A stretch of 64,000 nt of DNA from Bolinopsis microptera (Eukaryota > Ctenophora > Tentaculata > Lobata > Bolinopsidae), in contig NC_087074.1 of assembly GCF_026151205.1 (NCBI RefSeq), positions 7,853,726 to 7,917,725 of the forward strand. Reading direction: 5' to 3'. A program made the position numbers and the translations under genes. Below the pieces are notes generated by a model. It did not search any database. It saw nothing but the letters and a program-made list of their open reading frames with translations, and had not been told where the DNA came from. Positions 13,320-23,950 of this stretch are shown here, piece after piece. How positions within the stretch are numbered: the first letter of the stretch is position 1; the number at the start of each line of letters is the position of its first letter.

Positions 13320-14180
13320 TAGTAGAGGCTCTTACGGGCAAAAAGACGTGTTTTCTGCTACGAGTTTAGAGACCTAACCGCTAATTGGACACAATAGTAT
13401 GATGTCTAAGGATCGATAATATGTTAAGAAGTATAAATTTGGCCTTATTAGTCACGTGCTATACCAATGCGCGTTTTAAACTTTGACAGTCTATTACTCT
13501 AAGGCAAATAAAGTAATTATATCCATATTTTGTCAGCAATAAGATCACATTATTTTCTATTTAGTGTGAAAATATGAGCTAGAACGGACATAATCTCGCT
13601 GAGTTATAGCTGTTTGAAATTTATGATGAACGCGCGGGTGCCAATTGATAACAACTAAATGCTTTTGCGCGTAGTGCGCGTCGAAAATTTGGCAAAAACG
13701 CTTGCGGAGTGACAATATTCAAACTTCGATTAAGTATATGAAGTGGGTACTTCTCGGAAAGGAAAAATTTAGGCAAACACGATGTGACTATTTTTGGGTT
13801 GATTTAATACAACTGCAAAAAATTATTCAAACTTAAAGCAAAAAAGTCAAAATTTTTACAACTTTTTTGGATTTTTACCTCAGAACAAATAGAGGGATTT
13901 GTTTTATTTTTATACAATCTTGTGCGGCTGTCTTTTAGCTATCTTTATGCAAGTTTTGCCGACATGCCAACAAAATTAACTTGCTCAAAATATCAAAAAA
14001 CATGGTTTTTTGGCCTATTTTTGGCCCAAAAATCGGTTTTTTGCGATTTTACCCCAGAACAATCAGTCCAATCATCTTGAAACCACTTTCAATCGATTCT
14101 ACGGTCAAAAATACGTCTAGTAAGGTGTACCTGGGGTCCCTAACGTATCGAGCAGACAATGCCCGTAAGAGCCTCTACTA
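13320..14180. mobile_element. 861-bp element with perfect 21-bp terminal inverted repeats
   Basis: The left end TAGTAGAGGCTCTTACGGGC is exactly complementary to the right end GCCCGTAAGAGCCTCTACTA, and one further base pairs on each side. TTA flanks both ends (13317-13319 and 14181-14183), the 3-bp target duplication expected of PIF/Harbinger-type transposition. No ORF resembles a transposase, so it is non-autonomous. It sits between two copies of another repeat. Confidence 0.85.
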
Positions 14181-14431
14181 TTAGGCCTTTATCGCACTCG
14201 TGCGCGGCGGGTCATACAACGTATGATAAATAACCCTAAGCTATCGATAACCCTACCCATGACCCATGCAACCCGAGCCCTAAACAATCGAATTCGTGTT
14301 TAACTTAGCCTGTCCATGTCACGTGACCAAAACAGTTTTTGCCCATAACTCTCCAGGAAAGCATTTTTAGCCTACGCGTCAGCGTCATGGGGCATGGGAG
14401 GTAATTTGGAATCAGCGTCCAAAAATACATT

Positions 14432-14507
14432 ACTGGGCCGCGCTCAGCCTGTCATTCCGCCTAATCTCTATTCGTTTATGAACATAATAGCCTGAGGTCC
14501 CCAGGTA
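14432..14507. repeat. Repeat unit TACTGGGCCGCGCTCAGCCT, copy 2
   Basis: It has the same borders as 13187-13262. The inner part (GTCATTCCGCCTAATCTCTA) is the complement of the middle of the 12656-12772 fold-back. Confidence 0.65.
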
Positions 14508-14636
14508 AAAAATACACCGATCAAGATTGCTATTATATCCTCAGAGCTTTTACACAAGAATTTTCTTAAAATTTGGGCGAGCGATTTAGCTTAGTGGGAG
14601 CGGTAAAACTAATTACGGAGGGGGGTAAAACTGTTC

Positions 14637-14955
14637 CAAAAAATTTGATTACGTAATATGTAAAAGACCCCAGACGACCTAACAAATCGTTGGATTGAAT
14701 TTTGTATTCAAGCTTTAATATTTTAATTTCGAATTTTGATATATAATTTATGAACTTAATATGACATATGAAGATCAAAAATGAAGAATCTGTTCCGAAA
14801 TACACATGATCAAGCCTTATTTGACACACGTTGATGCAACCTTTTTTCGCGCGCGGCGGCCGGAATGGCGCGGAGTGCACGGTGCACGGCCGGCCAAAGT
14901 GCACGGCCGGCATATTGAATAGGCCCTGCGCGCGGCGTATACAGCCGGAACGCAC
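14637..14955. repeat. Half MITE plus CG-rich patch
   Basis: TTGATTACGTAATATGTAAA at 14645 is a degenerate MITE end. At 14815-14945, TTGACACACG, AACC and CTTTTTTCGCGCGCGGC lead into a very CG-rich block. The same order (TTGACACACG ... CTCTTTTCGCGCGCGGCC) occurs at 56704-56740, so this is a shared repeat and not a CpG-island promoter. Confidence 0.55.
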
Positions 14956-16060
14956 CTAAAGATTTTTCAATAATGTGTGGCTGTGTGGCTATGTATATGG
15001 CAGAATTTCAAATTTGAATTTATCTATGAATATAACATTAATATGTACTGATTGTTTTGTGGTGAATAAAAGTTTTTTTAAAGTGGTTAGAGGTTTGTTT
15101 TCTGCGCTCATCGTCCAGAATCCCAGTGTTACCTAGTTTAGGGAGTAGCTTAAAATCCGTTAAATCTATGTAAAATTACACATCATATAGTCAATAGTAA
15201 TGTTTCCTTGGTGGACTGTATGATCGGAAACGTGATTGAGTGTTAAATGATGACTTATCTAGCTTGCTAGTCTATTGCTCGCTCCTATCATGGATATATC
15301 CTTTCACGGATGTATACAAGAAGTTCGAAACGAGTGCCAGGCATACCGAACGGATAGGTGTTTGGTATTATTATATATGTTGAGGTGTCTTGCCAAATTA
15401 AGATCAAGAATTTGATTTTTTGTAGTGTTCTGTAAACATAACTCACTATAATTGATACTATTCACATGTAATTTTTAAATTGACAATTTATTTATGAATA
15501 TCACTAATCATGATTAACATCTATATGATCATTAACTAGATTAATGTTTTATAACTGTGATTGTTTCAACTGTGCATTTCTGGCCAAGACAAAGAAGGTA
15601 TGGACGGCCCCTATATCCAATTAGTCCTTCAACTTGATCCCTGAAAAGAGCTATGAGGGAAAGATGAGATTTATTGCTCATGATTTATGATTGTGCTCTG
15701 CCAATTGCATCACTCGATTCAATTTATTGTATATATAATATTGTTTGAATGACCGTTTTTATAAAACATAATGCTACTTCCAAATGTTTTATGATGTAGC
15801 ATCTTTTCGGTTTAAAATAGCTTTATCAGTGATCTTAAGGTTCTGTTGGATCTACACATATTATACTGTGAATTTTTATTGGTCGACTCAACTGATTGAT
15901 CGAAAAATCGGTGTTTGAGGCCCTTATGAGGAGGGAGCTGTCAAAAGATCAGGTATCGTTAAATACCCAATCAGTACATCTAAATTGTAGTGTTATGTAA
16001 ACACAGCTCAGTAATACTACTAACTTCATTATCTTAAATTCACATACATGATATCATAAT
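14956..16060. other. Intergenic sequence, no gene seen
   Basis: AT-rich with no conserved coding segment and no clear long repeat. Confidence 0.5.
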
Positions 16061-16309
16061 ATAGCTCCTCCTTACTTAAAAGAGTTGATATCTCCTAGGC
16101 AGCAAAGTTTTAAAAATGTACGTCTTGATAATGATTATTTTTACCTTAGTTTTCCGCCCTCTCCTAACTATGTAAACACAGAGAAAGCTTTTAGTCACTG
16201 TGCAGTTAAAGTATTTAATTCCTTGCCATACGACATAAGATCAGCTGAGTCAGTTACATCTTTCAAGACCAAACTTAAAACATACTTCTTTTCTCTAGCA
16301 TTTGATTGA
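16061..16309 (+). mobile_element. LINE reverse-transcriptase C-terminal fragment
   Basis: The open frame reads APPYLKELISPRQQS, then KAFSHCAVKVFNSLPYDIRS, then FKTKLKTYFFSLAFD and stop. The pattern 'FS..A...WNSLP..IR......FK..LK..LF' ending a few residues before the stop is typical of the C-terminus of CR1/L2-type ORF2 proteins. The RT core is missing, as expected for a 5'-truncated non-LTR copy. ATTATT repeats follow at about 16480-16500, possibly its 3' tail. Confidence 0.75.
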
Positions 16310-16530
16310 TTTTGCATTTACATAGGTAAAATGAACTTGTCATGTCTAATTTTCAATTAAACTAAGCTCAGTTAATGTAAGAGCCGCTTTAGAAAGCACT
16401 GGAGTTTATCTCCAGGATTAAATTATATCGAGTTATATGATTTAGCTATAAGGCGGTTTATAAATGTTGTATTTATTTTTATTATTATTATCATTATTAT
16501 TTTCTTAATATTGAAATAAGGGTTCGCACA

Positions 16531-16625
16531 GTGGTAGTTTTATAAACCACTTTTAATTTATTGACCTATTATACCTAGTGGTAGTTTTATAGACCACATT
16601 TAATTTATTTACTTATTATACTTAG
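16531..16625. repeat. 47-bp tandem duplication
   Basis: GTGGTAGTTTTATAAACCAC at 16531 recurs as GTGGTAGTTTTATAGACCAC at 16578. Each is followed by similar TTAATTTATT and ATTATAC sequence. Each unit is itself a short hairpin (GTGGT...ACCAC). Confidence 0.8.
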
Positions 16626-17334
16626 TATTTATTTTTGGTGACTGTATCACCCAGTTTTAACATTTGATAATTGTACATTTTGACGACACATTGACTGAAT
16701 GTTATTTTATATTCTAATTTATATTCTAGATATTTTATTTATTTTTCAACAGACGACAACTTCCTGTTTTTTCTTCTATATAAGTTACTCATATCTCTTT
16801 TACAGACTTTTTTACAAGGACATTGACAGATGATACTCACATTAGGCATTCATTATTGCATCTAAATTATTTCACTTGCATTAGGTTTAGAAATTTATTC
16901 TCTGGTTAACAGATTTCAAATGTTTAATTAATTTGTAGTATGACAGTAAGGTATATAAGAAGTTATTTAATTTTGCCTGGGCTATTATATTGACTATTGA
17001 GGTTTAATGATGATATGGAATTTGAATTCTATATAAATTTACACTATGTGGTTGGGGCATTTTGCATAGTAAATATGGTTACTACTCCTATATATCATAT
17101 TATTTGATTGGTATTCGATTTCTGATTATTTCTCTAGAAATATGATTATTATATCTCAATTTGGCTTTAGGTAGGGTGCCCTGCTAAAAGAACTGGATTC
17201 TTCCAGGAAGCATCCCGTGCACAGACCTTGGTCTACATATATATTAAATTATTAACCATTCATTCTGTATGTGCACGAAAATTTATTTCAATCAATTATA
17301 ACAAAACTTATGTTTTAAATGTACTATACAGGTC

Positions 17335-18561
17335 ATGGAGGATGGGCAAAATGCAATCAAGATACTTGCAAGAGATGAAGCTTTCTATTTCAAGAACAAT
17401 GTTGGAGCCACAGAAGATCAAAAGTGTGATTGGCTGTCCTGTGAATCTGAACGGGTATCGAAAGATCTAGATCAGCTCACTCTGGACCCCCACCAATTGA
17501 AATATCTGAAAGGTTGTGCATTGAATGTTGGAAATAAGTATAACCTTAAAGCTGAAGAAATACTTATTGATGCTGCAAAAATGAATCCTACTATGTTTGA
17601 AATATGGAATGAATTAGGGGATTGCATCTGGAAGAAAGGAGACAAAAAAGGAGCTCGTAATTGTTTTGAAAGGGCTCTTAATCAGGAAAGAAACAAGGTT
17701 TCTCTGCGAAATCTATCTATTGTGATGAGGCAGCAAGAGTCTGTAACAAATGCAGAAATTGAGGAGAGCGTGAAAATAAGCAAAGAAGCAGTATCCTTGG
17801 ACGTCACTGATGGAACTTCCTGGTATATACTTGGCAATGCATACCTTGCTCAATTTTTCTTATGCGGACAAGCCTCAAATGATTTAAAATGTTCATTGAA
17901 TGCTTACAGTAAAGCCAGTGCTGACGAAAAAGTATTGTCTGATCCAGATTACCACTACAACAAGGGCATAGTCTTCAAATATTTGGATGATTACAACAAT
18001 GCTATTGCTCACTTTACTGATGCTATAAGTATCCACCCTCAGTTTTCTGAGTGCCTCAGCGAGCTTAATGATCTCAAAGATCAGATCTTAAAGACCAGAC
18101 AACTTATTAAAAACAAAGGAAAGCTTAAAGGGAAAAATATTGCTGTGATGCTGAGAAAATTAAAGGAAAAGAGCTTGAGCCAGAAGCCTACTAAAGTTTC
18201 AATGACAACCTTTGATAAACTTAATGCTGGTACAAATGAAGACAAAGCAATCAACTGCATTTTAATAAGCAGTTTTGTCCCAAATGGAAGAACACCTTTT
18301 GTTTGTATTTGTCTTGACACTGAAAGTAACTGCTTTGCATTGAACATTTATAATATTGATTGTGGAAAAGCACCTAAGCTGGGAGATGTCATGACTGTTC
18401 CTTATCCCCAAAAATCTGCAGTTAATATTGTGATTGACAATGAGTTGAATGATTTTGAGATGTTACGGATTGATACTCCTTTGAACATGATGATCAATAA
18501 CAGGCAACTACCGCGGGAAACTTTAGCTCCTCTCAAGTTAACTACAACAGCATTAACGTGA
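17335..18561 (+). CDS. TTC5: TTC5 (STRAP) homolog, TPR plus OB-fold protein
   Basis: A single uninterrupted ORF of 408 residues (human about 440). The N-terminal two thirds are tetratricopeptide repeats: LKAEEILIDAAKMNPTMFEI, WNELGDCIWKKGDKKGARNC, GTSWYILGNAYLAQFF, YHYNKGIVFKYLDDYNNAIA. The C-terminal part (from about residue 290: NCILISSFVPNGRTPFVCIC, DCGKAPKLGDVMTVPYPQ, FEMLRIDTPLNMMINNRQL) matches the TTC5 OB-fold. In mammals TTC5 acts as a p300 cofactor and recognises nascent tubulin chains to trigger tubulin mRNA decay. The ATG lies 3 nt after an acceptor-like ACTATACAG, so only the leader would be spliced. Genes at either end of the window are intron-rich, so the lack of introns is notable. 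Confidence 0.92.
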   Translation: MEDGQNAIKILARDEAFYFKNNVGATEDQKCDWLSCESERVSKDLDQLTLDPHQLKYLKGCALNVGNKYNLKAEEILIDAAKMNPTMFEIWNELGDCIWKKGDKKGARNCFERALNQERNKVSLRNLSIVMRQQESVTNAEIEESVKISKEAVSLDVTDGTSWYILGNAYLAQFFLCGQASNDLKCSLNAYSKASADEKVLSDPDYHYNKGIVFKYLDDYNNAIAHFTDAISIHPQFSECLSELNDLKDQILKTRQLIKNKGKLKGKNIAVMLRKLKEKSLSQKPTKVSMTTFDKLNAGTNEDKAINCILISSFVPNGRTPFVCICLDTESNCFALNIYNIDCGKAPKLGDVMTVPYPQKSAVNIVIDNELNDFEMLRIDTPLNMMINNRQLPRETLAPLKLTTTALT

Positions 18562-19343
18562 ATTGATGATAATCGTAGTTATTTCAACTGTTAATAATTT
18601 CTAAATAGCATAGGTATTCTTATTAATTGTTATTTAGAGTGAGCATACCTAGTACTGTTATGTAAATTTCCAGAGTAAATTATTGTTTATAATAATTATT
18701 TGAAGTTCTGCATTCTTTCAGTTGTTTAGAAAAACAGCATTATATCTTTATCTTCTCAATATGGCATAAAAACTAGCAGAGTTGGTTCATAAATCAGGGG
18801 TCTCAGACTCATGAACATTCTGTCAGTAATCCAATTACAATAAATAATCGATCTGTAAAATATGATGCTGTCGGATATCCAGTGTTTTTAGTCTAATAAT
18901 TATTTTTAAATATTTTATGGGCTTGACTATGGTTTGTGAGGTGTTCAAGCAACTTATAGTGCTTGCTTTTTTGCATGAGAAAGGGATTTAAAATCAGTCA
19001 ATTTGCAGTGAATCGACAAATATGTTTGCTTTGCCTTCTCAGACACCAGTCAAGTGTATGGAAATAAATTGTACCTATGAGCTTTATTTTGGTAAAATAA
19101 TGTATTATATTTATATAAAATATGATTATGTCATAATATTTATGTTATGTGATGCTAGATTGTGTATTTGTTACAACTTTTTATTATGTGCCAATAGTGA
19201 AATTTTACTGAGTTTGCTTGCTTATTGCATTAATGTTCATAACTAAAATAAAATCGATGTTTGGGACCCCTAATAATGTGTACAACATTATCAATTAACA
19301 CATTTTGCTGGATGATCAATCATAAATTACTTCATTGCAGGTT
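18562..19343. other. TTC5 3' flank and intergenic
   Basis: AT-rich with several AATAAA words. No coding content recognised. Confidence 0.5.
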
Positions 19344-20804
19344 ATGTTGGAAGAAAAGGATGAGACAGATTCGGATACTTCTCGCTACCGCAGTTCACGA
19401 AATATTAGTGTATGGTCTGGCATAATACTCACAGTTCTTCTTGCATTCCTTTCATACATTCTTTACCTTCAAGTTCGCCTGAGCTTCTTCTTAGCACCCC
19501 TCTCATTAGACTATGATAGATACACTAAGTTTGGAATAATATCTGACTTACATCTTGATCTAAAGCAGAATAGCACCGCTTGTGAGTGGTGGAATGGAAC
19601 ATATTTTACACACTATCAAAGTGAGTATGGTTCTACTGGATGTGACACAAAATATGACTTCGCTACAGTCACTGTTGACAGTTTCTCAGATCTAATTGAT
19701 GATGTTGGTAATGTTGATCTTGTATTTTGTTTGGGTGATTTTGTGAATCATTACACTAGGAACTATGTCGACAATAGGGACGTTATCGCGAATTCGTCTG
19801 ATTTGTTTCATTCAAAATTTGATATCCCAATCTATTCAACCCTTGGTAACAATGATATGCCTGAAGATTATATGCAGCCAAGTAACTCTAGTCAATTTTT
19901 TGAGAGCATATGGATGACGATAATTCCGATGATGAATGCTTCAACTGATGTACTTGCCAAACACAGAGCAAAGGAAACTTTTTTGACTGGAGGCTATTTT
20001 ACTTTAGAGCATTCAGCAAAGCTTCAAATTGTTTCACTCAATTCCATAACCTTCTCTGTAAGGTCTAATGTCAACATTTCATCGGGAATGCAGCAACTGC
20101 AGTGGCTATCTGAAGTTTTATCCAATGCTGCAATTCACAAAAGGGCTGTGGTTATTATTGGTCATATTTGTCCCAGTTTATCACTATTCCAGGTTTCCAA
20201 ATATAAACCCAATAGGACAATGATGTGGAAGGAAGACTATATCTCAAGATACAATGACATTGTCAGCGCCTACAGTGGTGTCATCAAGTTCACACTTTTT
20301 TCTCATCACCATTCTTACCTTTGGTTTGTTCAGCAAATGCAGGACCATGAATCGAAGTCCAGCTTCGTGAGCTATTATGTGCTTCCTTCAATATCCCCTG
20401 TATATGAGAACGAACCAGCCTTTTCCATCGGAGTTGTTGATAATCAGTGGAATTTGCTGGATATTTTGAACTACTTTTGTCCACTATCTTTCTATGCAAG
20501 GCAAGACAAGGAGCCGAAATATCTCTTTCAATTTTCCTTTAAAGAGAGTTACTTTTACTATCACGACAAAAATCACGCTATTGTTGAGGACATCCCGATT
20601 ACAAATGAGTTCCTCTTTACTCTAACATCCAGACTCTTAGATGTTCAGGACATGCAAAACACATACAAAAAGATTCTATACAATTCATACCAGTTCCTCT
20701 ACAACTTTGCTAATGTTTCTCCATATCAAATGTTTTGTACCATGACCCAAAATACAGTTGAGGGTGTCAAAAAATGCTTTTCTGATTACAATTTCACATT
20801 TTGA
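19344..20804 (+). CDS. Acid-sphingomyelinase-like phosphodiesterase, copy A (membrane-anchored, altered active site)
   Basis: Intronless, 486 residues. ATG 19344 is 3 nt after ATTGCAG. There is a short acidic cytosolic N-terminus, then one hydrophobic anchor (WSGIILTVLLAFLSYILYLQ), then a long lumenal domain with many N-glycosylation sites. Metallophosphoesterase motifs appear in the order expected for the ASM/SMPDL3/endopolyphosphatase group: SDLHLD, LGDFVNH, LGNND, IGHICPS, FSHHHSYLW. The usual GNHD/E is GNND here, so the catalytic His is Asn, and the last block lacks the Asp seen in copy B-type HQHTDNW. It may be a weak or dead enzyme, or have a changed substrate. It is paralogous to 22523-23950 along its length. 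A broken duplicate of its middle lies immediately downstream. Confidence 0.82.
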   Translation: MLEEKDETDSDTSRYRSSRNISVWSGIILTVLLAFLSYILYLQVRLSFFLAPLSLDYDRYTKFGIISDLHLDLKQNSTACEWWNGTYFTHYQSEYGSTGCDTKYDFATVTVDSFSDLIDDVGNVDLVFCLGDFVNHYTRNYVDNRDVIANSSDLFHSKFDIPIYSTLGNNDMPEDYMQPSNSSQFFESIWMTIIPMMNASTDVLAKHRAKETFLTGGYFTLEHSAKLQIVSLNSITFSVRSNVNISSGMQQLQWLSEVLSNAAIHKRAVVIIGHICPSLSLFQVSKYKPNRTMMWKEDYISRYNDIVSAYSGVIKFTLFSHHHSYLWFVQQMQDHESKSSFVSYYVLPSISPVYENEPAFSIGVVDNQWNLLDILNYFCPLSFYARQDKEPKYLFQFSFKESYFYYHDKNHAIVEDIPITNEFLFTLTSRLLDVQDMQNTYKKILYNSYQFLYNFANVSPYQMFCTMTQNTVEGVKKCFSDYNFTF

Positions 20805-20861
20805 TTCGAGCCTTTCGATCATATTATTATCTAATATATGATACTTGATCAGTATAGAGCT

Positions 20862-21118
20862 GTAAGGTCTAATGTCAACATTTCATCGGGGATGCAGCAA
20901 CTGCAGTGGCTATCTGAAGTTTTATCCAATGCTGCAATTCACAAAAGGGCAGTGGTTATTATTGGTCATATTTGTCCCAGTTTATCACTATTCCAGGTTT
21001 CCAAATATAAACCCAATAGGACAATGATGTGGAAGGAAGACTATACAATTTCACATTTTGATTCGAGCCTTTCGATCATATTATTATCTAATATATGATA
21101 CTTGATCAGTATAGAGCT
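20862..21118 (+). pseudogene. Tandem partial duplicate of copy A with internal deletion
   Basis: 20865-21044 repeats about 20060-20239 of copy A at roughly 98% (differences such as GGGAATG versus GGGGATG). 21046-21118 then repeats 20789-20863, including the copy A stop region and 3' flank up to AGTATAGAGCT. So the 3' part of the gene was duplicated in tandem and about 550 bp were then lost from the second copy. Both junctions show only about 2 bp of microhomology (CT at the duplication joint, TA at the deletion joint). The remaining frame cannot make an enzyme. Confidence 0.9.
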
Positions 21119-21688
21119 CTACCTTATCGGCCTTAATTTAAACGACTATTATTTAAACTATCTGCCCTTTTTTGGTCACAATTGGGGCTGCCTACAGTTT
21201 GGTCCGCTCAAATTAGTGCCAATATGGTATCTTGGCTAAAGTTGAAATCTCAAAATTTGAAACTATGTACTTTAATTAATTTATTGATTGGCGATAATGC
21301 TTTACTCATAATAATTGAATTTTATTGATTTACCTGCTAAATTTACCTATAAATATTTGTTAATATTATATTATCACATTTGTTAATACTAAAATGAACC
21401 TATCACACCGAGGTTGGAATTGCTAATTGGTTAAGGTTGAAAAGAGAAGTGTTCCCCTGAGGGGGAAATACATTTTAAAACTTTGTTTCGTTTTACAAGC
21501 TGAACTTCGTTGTATATTATTTTTTAAATGAATTAAATTATGTATGTGGAGTTGACAATAAAAACTTAGTGGGAAATTGTTGAGCAGTTATCTGATTCAA
21601 CAATAAACACACATATCACGTCTCAAGTTAAGTAGCCCATTAAAAATATTGTAAACTTCCTAATTTGGCTAACCTCTCATTTTCTGCA
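21119..21688. other. Intergenic, no gene seen
   Basis: AT-rich. No conserved coding sequence. Confidence 0.5.
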
Positions 21689-22198
21689 TACCTTACAAGA
21701 CATATTTATGGCGGCCTAATTTGCGACGACCGAAATTTTGGCGGTCCGAAAATATGGCGAAATTGAACAAAAACCGTCAAATTTTGGACGTCACAGAAAA
21801 TAAGGGTATTTTTCATCATTTTTTGTGACAGTTAGCAGTAAGGAAATTTCTGAAATTCGGTAAAATCATGTTCAAACTTAGTCTGTATTAAGACTGTAAG
21901 ACTTTCATGTTAGCACATACATGTATTTTAATGCAAATTTAAACTGTATTGCTTGACATTCAATTCGTCATTGGTGTGGTGATAATTTGTCCCAAGATGC
22001 CAGAATTTATTTATTTATTTTACTTGATATTACTTTTTAGAAACAAAATAAAGCAGTGAAGGCACAGTCATTGAAATAAGCTAAAAGATAATGCGACGGA
22101 TTCTATTACGACGACCGAAATTTTGGCGGTCCGAAAATATGGCGAAATTTTCGGAAAACCGCCACATTTCGTACGTTATAAATATGTCTTGTAAGGTA
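21689..22198. mobile_element. 510-bp MITE with TA target duplication
   Basis: TACCTTACAAGACATATTTA at the left is exactly complementary to the right end TAAATATGTCTTGTAAGGTA. With TA as the target duplication, the ends fit Tc1/mariner-type non-autonomous elements. Inside both ends are direct-order blocks ACGACCGAAATTTTGGCGGT and CCGAAAATATGGCGAAATT (near 21727 and 22111), an internal duplication. No transposase ORF. Confidence 0.85.
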
Positions 22199-22522
22199 GC
22201 TTTTTATACGGCCTACTGATAAGAAATTTGCGAATTATTTCAGATTGTTTATTCTTATATTGCATTATCAATTTTGTATTACTTTCAACTGTTTTGGAAT
22301 AATAAGCTAGAGTATTGAATTGGATAAACATAGAAAATTGAGTCATATTTTGTGTGAATTGACCTTTTCCTTCGCAATTTGGTACATGTCATTCTTTGTA
22401 AATAGCGGTAGTGATACTTGATTGTCAGTCAAAAAGTATACACAGATACTTCTTGTTCTATTCCTGATTTTCTTATTATTAATTCATATCATTTATGTCA
22501 GAGGTCATGGTGGATTGCTGGA

Positions 22523-23950
22523 ATGTTGCTGGAATTTCAAGGTGAGCATCCAAACGATGAAGGATTATGCAGTTCACAACAAAGAAAAAGCGTCGCAGCC
22601 TTGGGTTTACTCATCATCTTGCTGACGGGATTGCTGTTAGTTGCTCGGTATCAGTTTCGTATAAACAAGCAGCTCACGAACTCAGACCTGAATTATGAAA
22701 ACGGTCGTTATTTTGGTGTTTTAGCTGATATTCATATGGACCAATATCAAAACGATACACATTGCCGTAATGGGGACGATGTTGAAGGTGAGTGGGTTGT
22801 TCATTATCCGACACCATATGGAGCAAAACTTTGTGATTCATCTTCTACTTTACTGAACATGACTATCCGCGAGTTCAAGGAGATAGAAGATAAGACTGGA
22901 CCATTTGAATTTATTCTTATCATCGGTGATCTAGTGGGTCATTGGATTGAGGGAATTGAGCCATCTTTAGAAAGTGTGAACAAAGTAAGAAACCTTGTCT
23001 CTTCTTATTTTCCTTCGACTCCTGTTTACTTTGCTTTAGGAAATCACGATCTAACGACTGTGCACTATCGCATTCCTGAATACGTAGAGCGATGGTACTC
23101 TATGATATCAACGAGTTTGTTTCCCGGCCTCCATACAACCGAATTTCAACTCTTGTCAGCTACAAAAACCTTCAACAAACACGGATTCTACAAAGTTGAG
23201 CACAGTTCTTCGCTTTGGGTGGTGGCTTTAAACACCAATGTATTCAGTAATAGTATGAATGCCACAGAAGAGGACATTGGTGCTCAATTTGATTGGTTAA
23301 ACGAAACGCTCCATCAAGCTGAAAATCAGAAATCAGTTTCTGTACTCCTTTTTGGCCATATCCCACCTGAAATAGAATTCCTCGACCTGGTTAGATGGGA
23401 TTCTAACAAAAACATGACCTGGAAACCAGACTGTGTAGCCAGATTTAACGATATAGTCGGCCGATTCTCAAATATCATAAAACTTTCCTTCTTTGCACAT
23501 CAACACACTGACAACTGGTACGTGGGAAAGAGCCCAAACGGCGGTTACATTAACCACTTCCTGATGCCGCCAGTATCTCCAGTTAGTCGGGGTCATCCTT
23601 CCTTCTCTGTCGGAGTTACTAATGGAGGGTGGGACTTGCTTGATCTGCTCTACTATCACTCTCCTGTTGAGCAGCTGACCAGGGCAGATCAAACCCCTCG
23701 GTACTTTTACCAGTACTCATTTAAAGAGCAGAACTTCCATTTTAACGAGAAGTATTCAGCTATTGATGGGGCTCTGATGGATGGTCTGACGAAGAGGATT
23801 GTTGATTTTGAAGACGGTATGGAGACTTATACCGCTCGTCTTATGAACACATACCAATTCCGTTACAAACCTCATGTTTCAGCTTATGAAATGTATTGTG
23901 TGATGACTGAAAACACATCTGAGGGACTCGATGTATGCCTTAAGAAATAA
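22523..23950 (+). CDS. Acid-sphingomyelinase-like phosphodiesterase, copy B (membrane-anchored)
   Basis: Intronless, 475 residues from the in-frame ATG at 22523. The frame is open further upstream without a good start, and an acceptor-like TTATGTCAG ends at 22501. A type II anchor (VAALGLLIILLTGLLLVARY) is followed by a lumenal metallophosphoesterase: LADIHMDQY, IGDLVGHW, LGNHDLT, FGHIPPE, FAHQHTDNW. All five metal and catalytic blocks are intact, and GHIPPE and HQHTDNW resemble the ASM/SMPDL3 consensus. Several N-x-S/T sites fit a glycosylated lumenal or surface protein. The likely activity is hydrolysis of a phosphodiester or nucleotide substrate in the endolysosomal lumen or outside the cell; the substrate cannot be told from sequence. 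It shares the copy A domain order, including the C-terminal FSFKE/YSFKE and MTxNT blocks. Confidence 0.85.
   Translation: MLLEFQGEHPNDEGLCSSQQRKSVAALGLLIILLTGLLLVARYQFRINKQLTNSDLNYENGRYFGVLADIHMDQYQNDTHCRNGDDVEGEWVVHYPTPYGAKLCDSSSTLLNMTIREFKEIEDKTGPFEFILIIGDLVGHWIEGIEPSLESVNKVRNLVSSYFPSTPVYFALGNHDLTTVHYRIPEYVERWYSMISTSLFPGLHTTEFQLLSATKTFNKHGFYKVEHSSSLWVVALNTNVFSNSMNATEEDIGAQFDWLNETLHQAENQKSVSVLLFGHIPPEIEFLDLVRWDSNKNMTWKPDCVARFNDIVGRFSNIIKLSFFAHQHTDNWYVGKSPNGGYINHFLMPPVSPVSRGHPSFSVGVTNGGWDLLDLLYYHSPVEQLTRADQTPRYFYQYSFKEQNFHFNEKYSAIDGALMDGLTKRIVDFEDGMETYTARLMNTYQFRYKPHVSAYEMYCVMTENTSEGLDVCLKK

Noticed and set aside
14566-14955. 129-codon minus-strand ORF in CG-rich repeat
   Set aside because: It overlies a MITE half and a CG-rich repeat shared with 56.7 kb; no conserved protein pattern.
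22502-22560. Possible tiny intron in the phosphodiesterase copy B leader (AG then GTGAGC at 22543)
   Set aside because: The implied intron would be about 31 nt, too short to splice; the in-frame ATG at 22523 explains the ORF.
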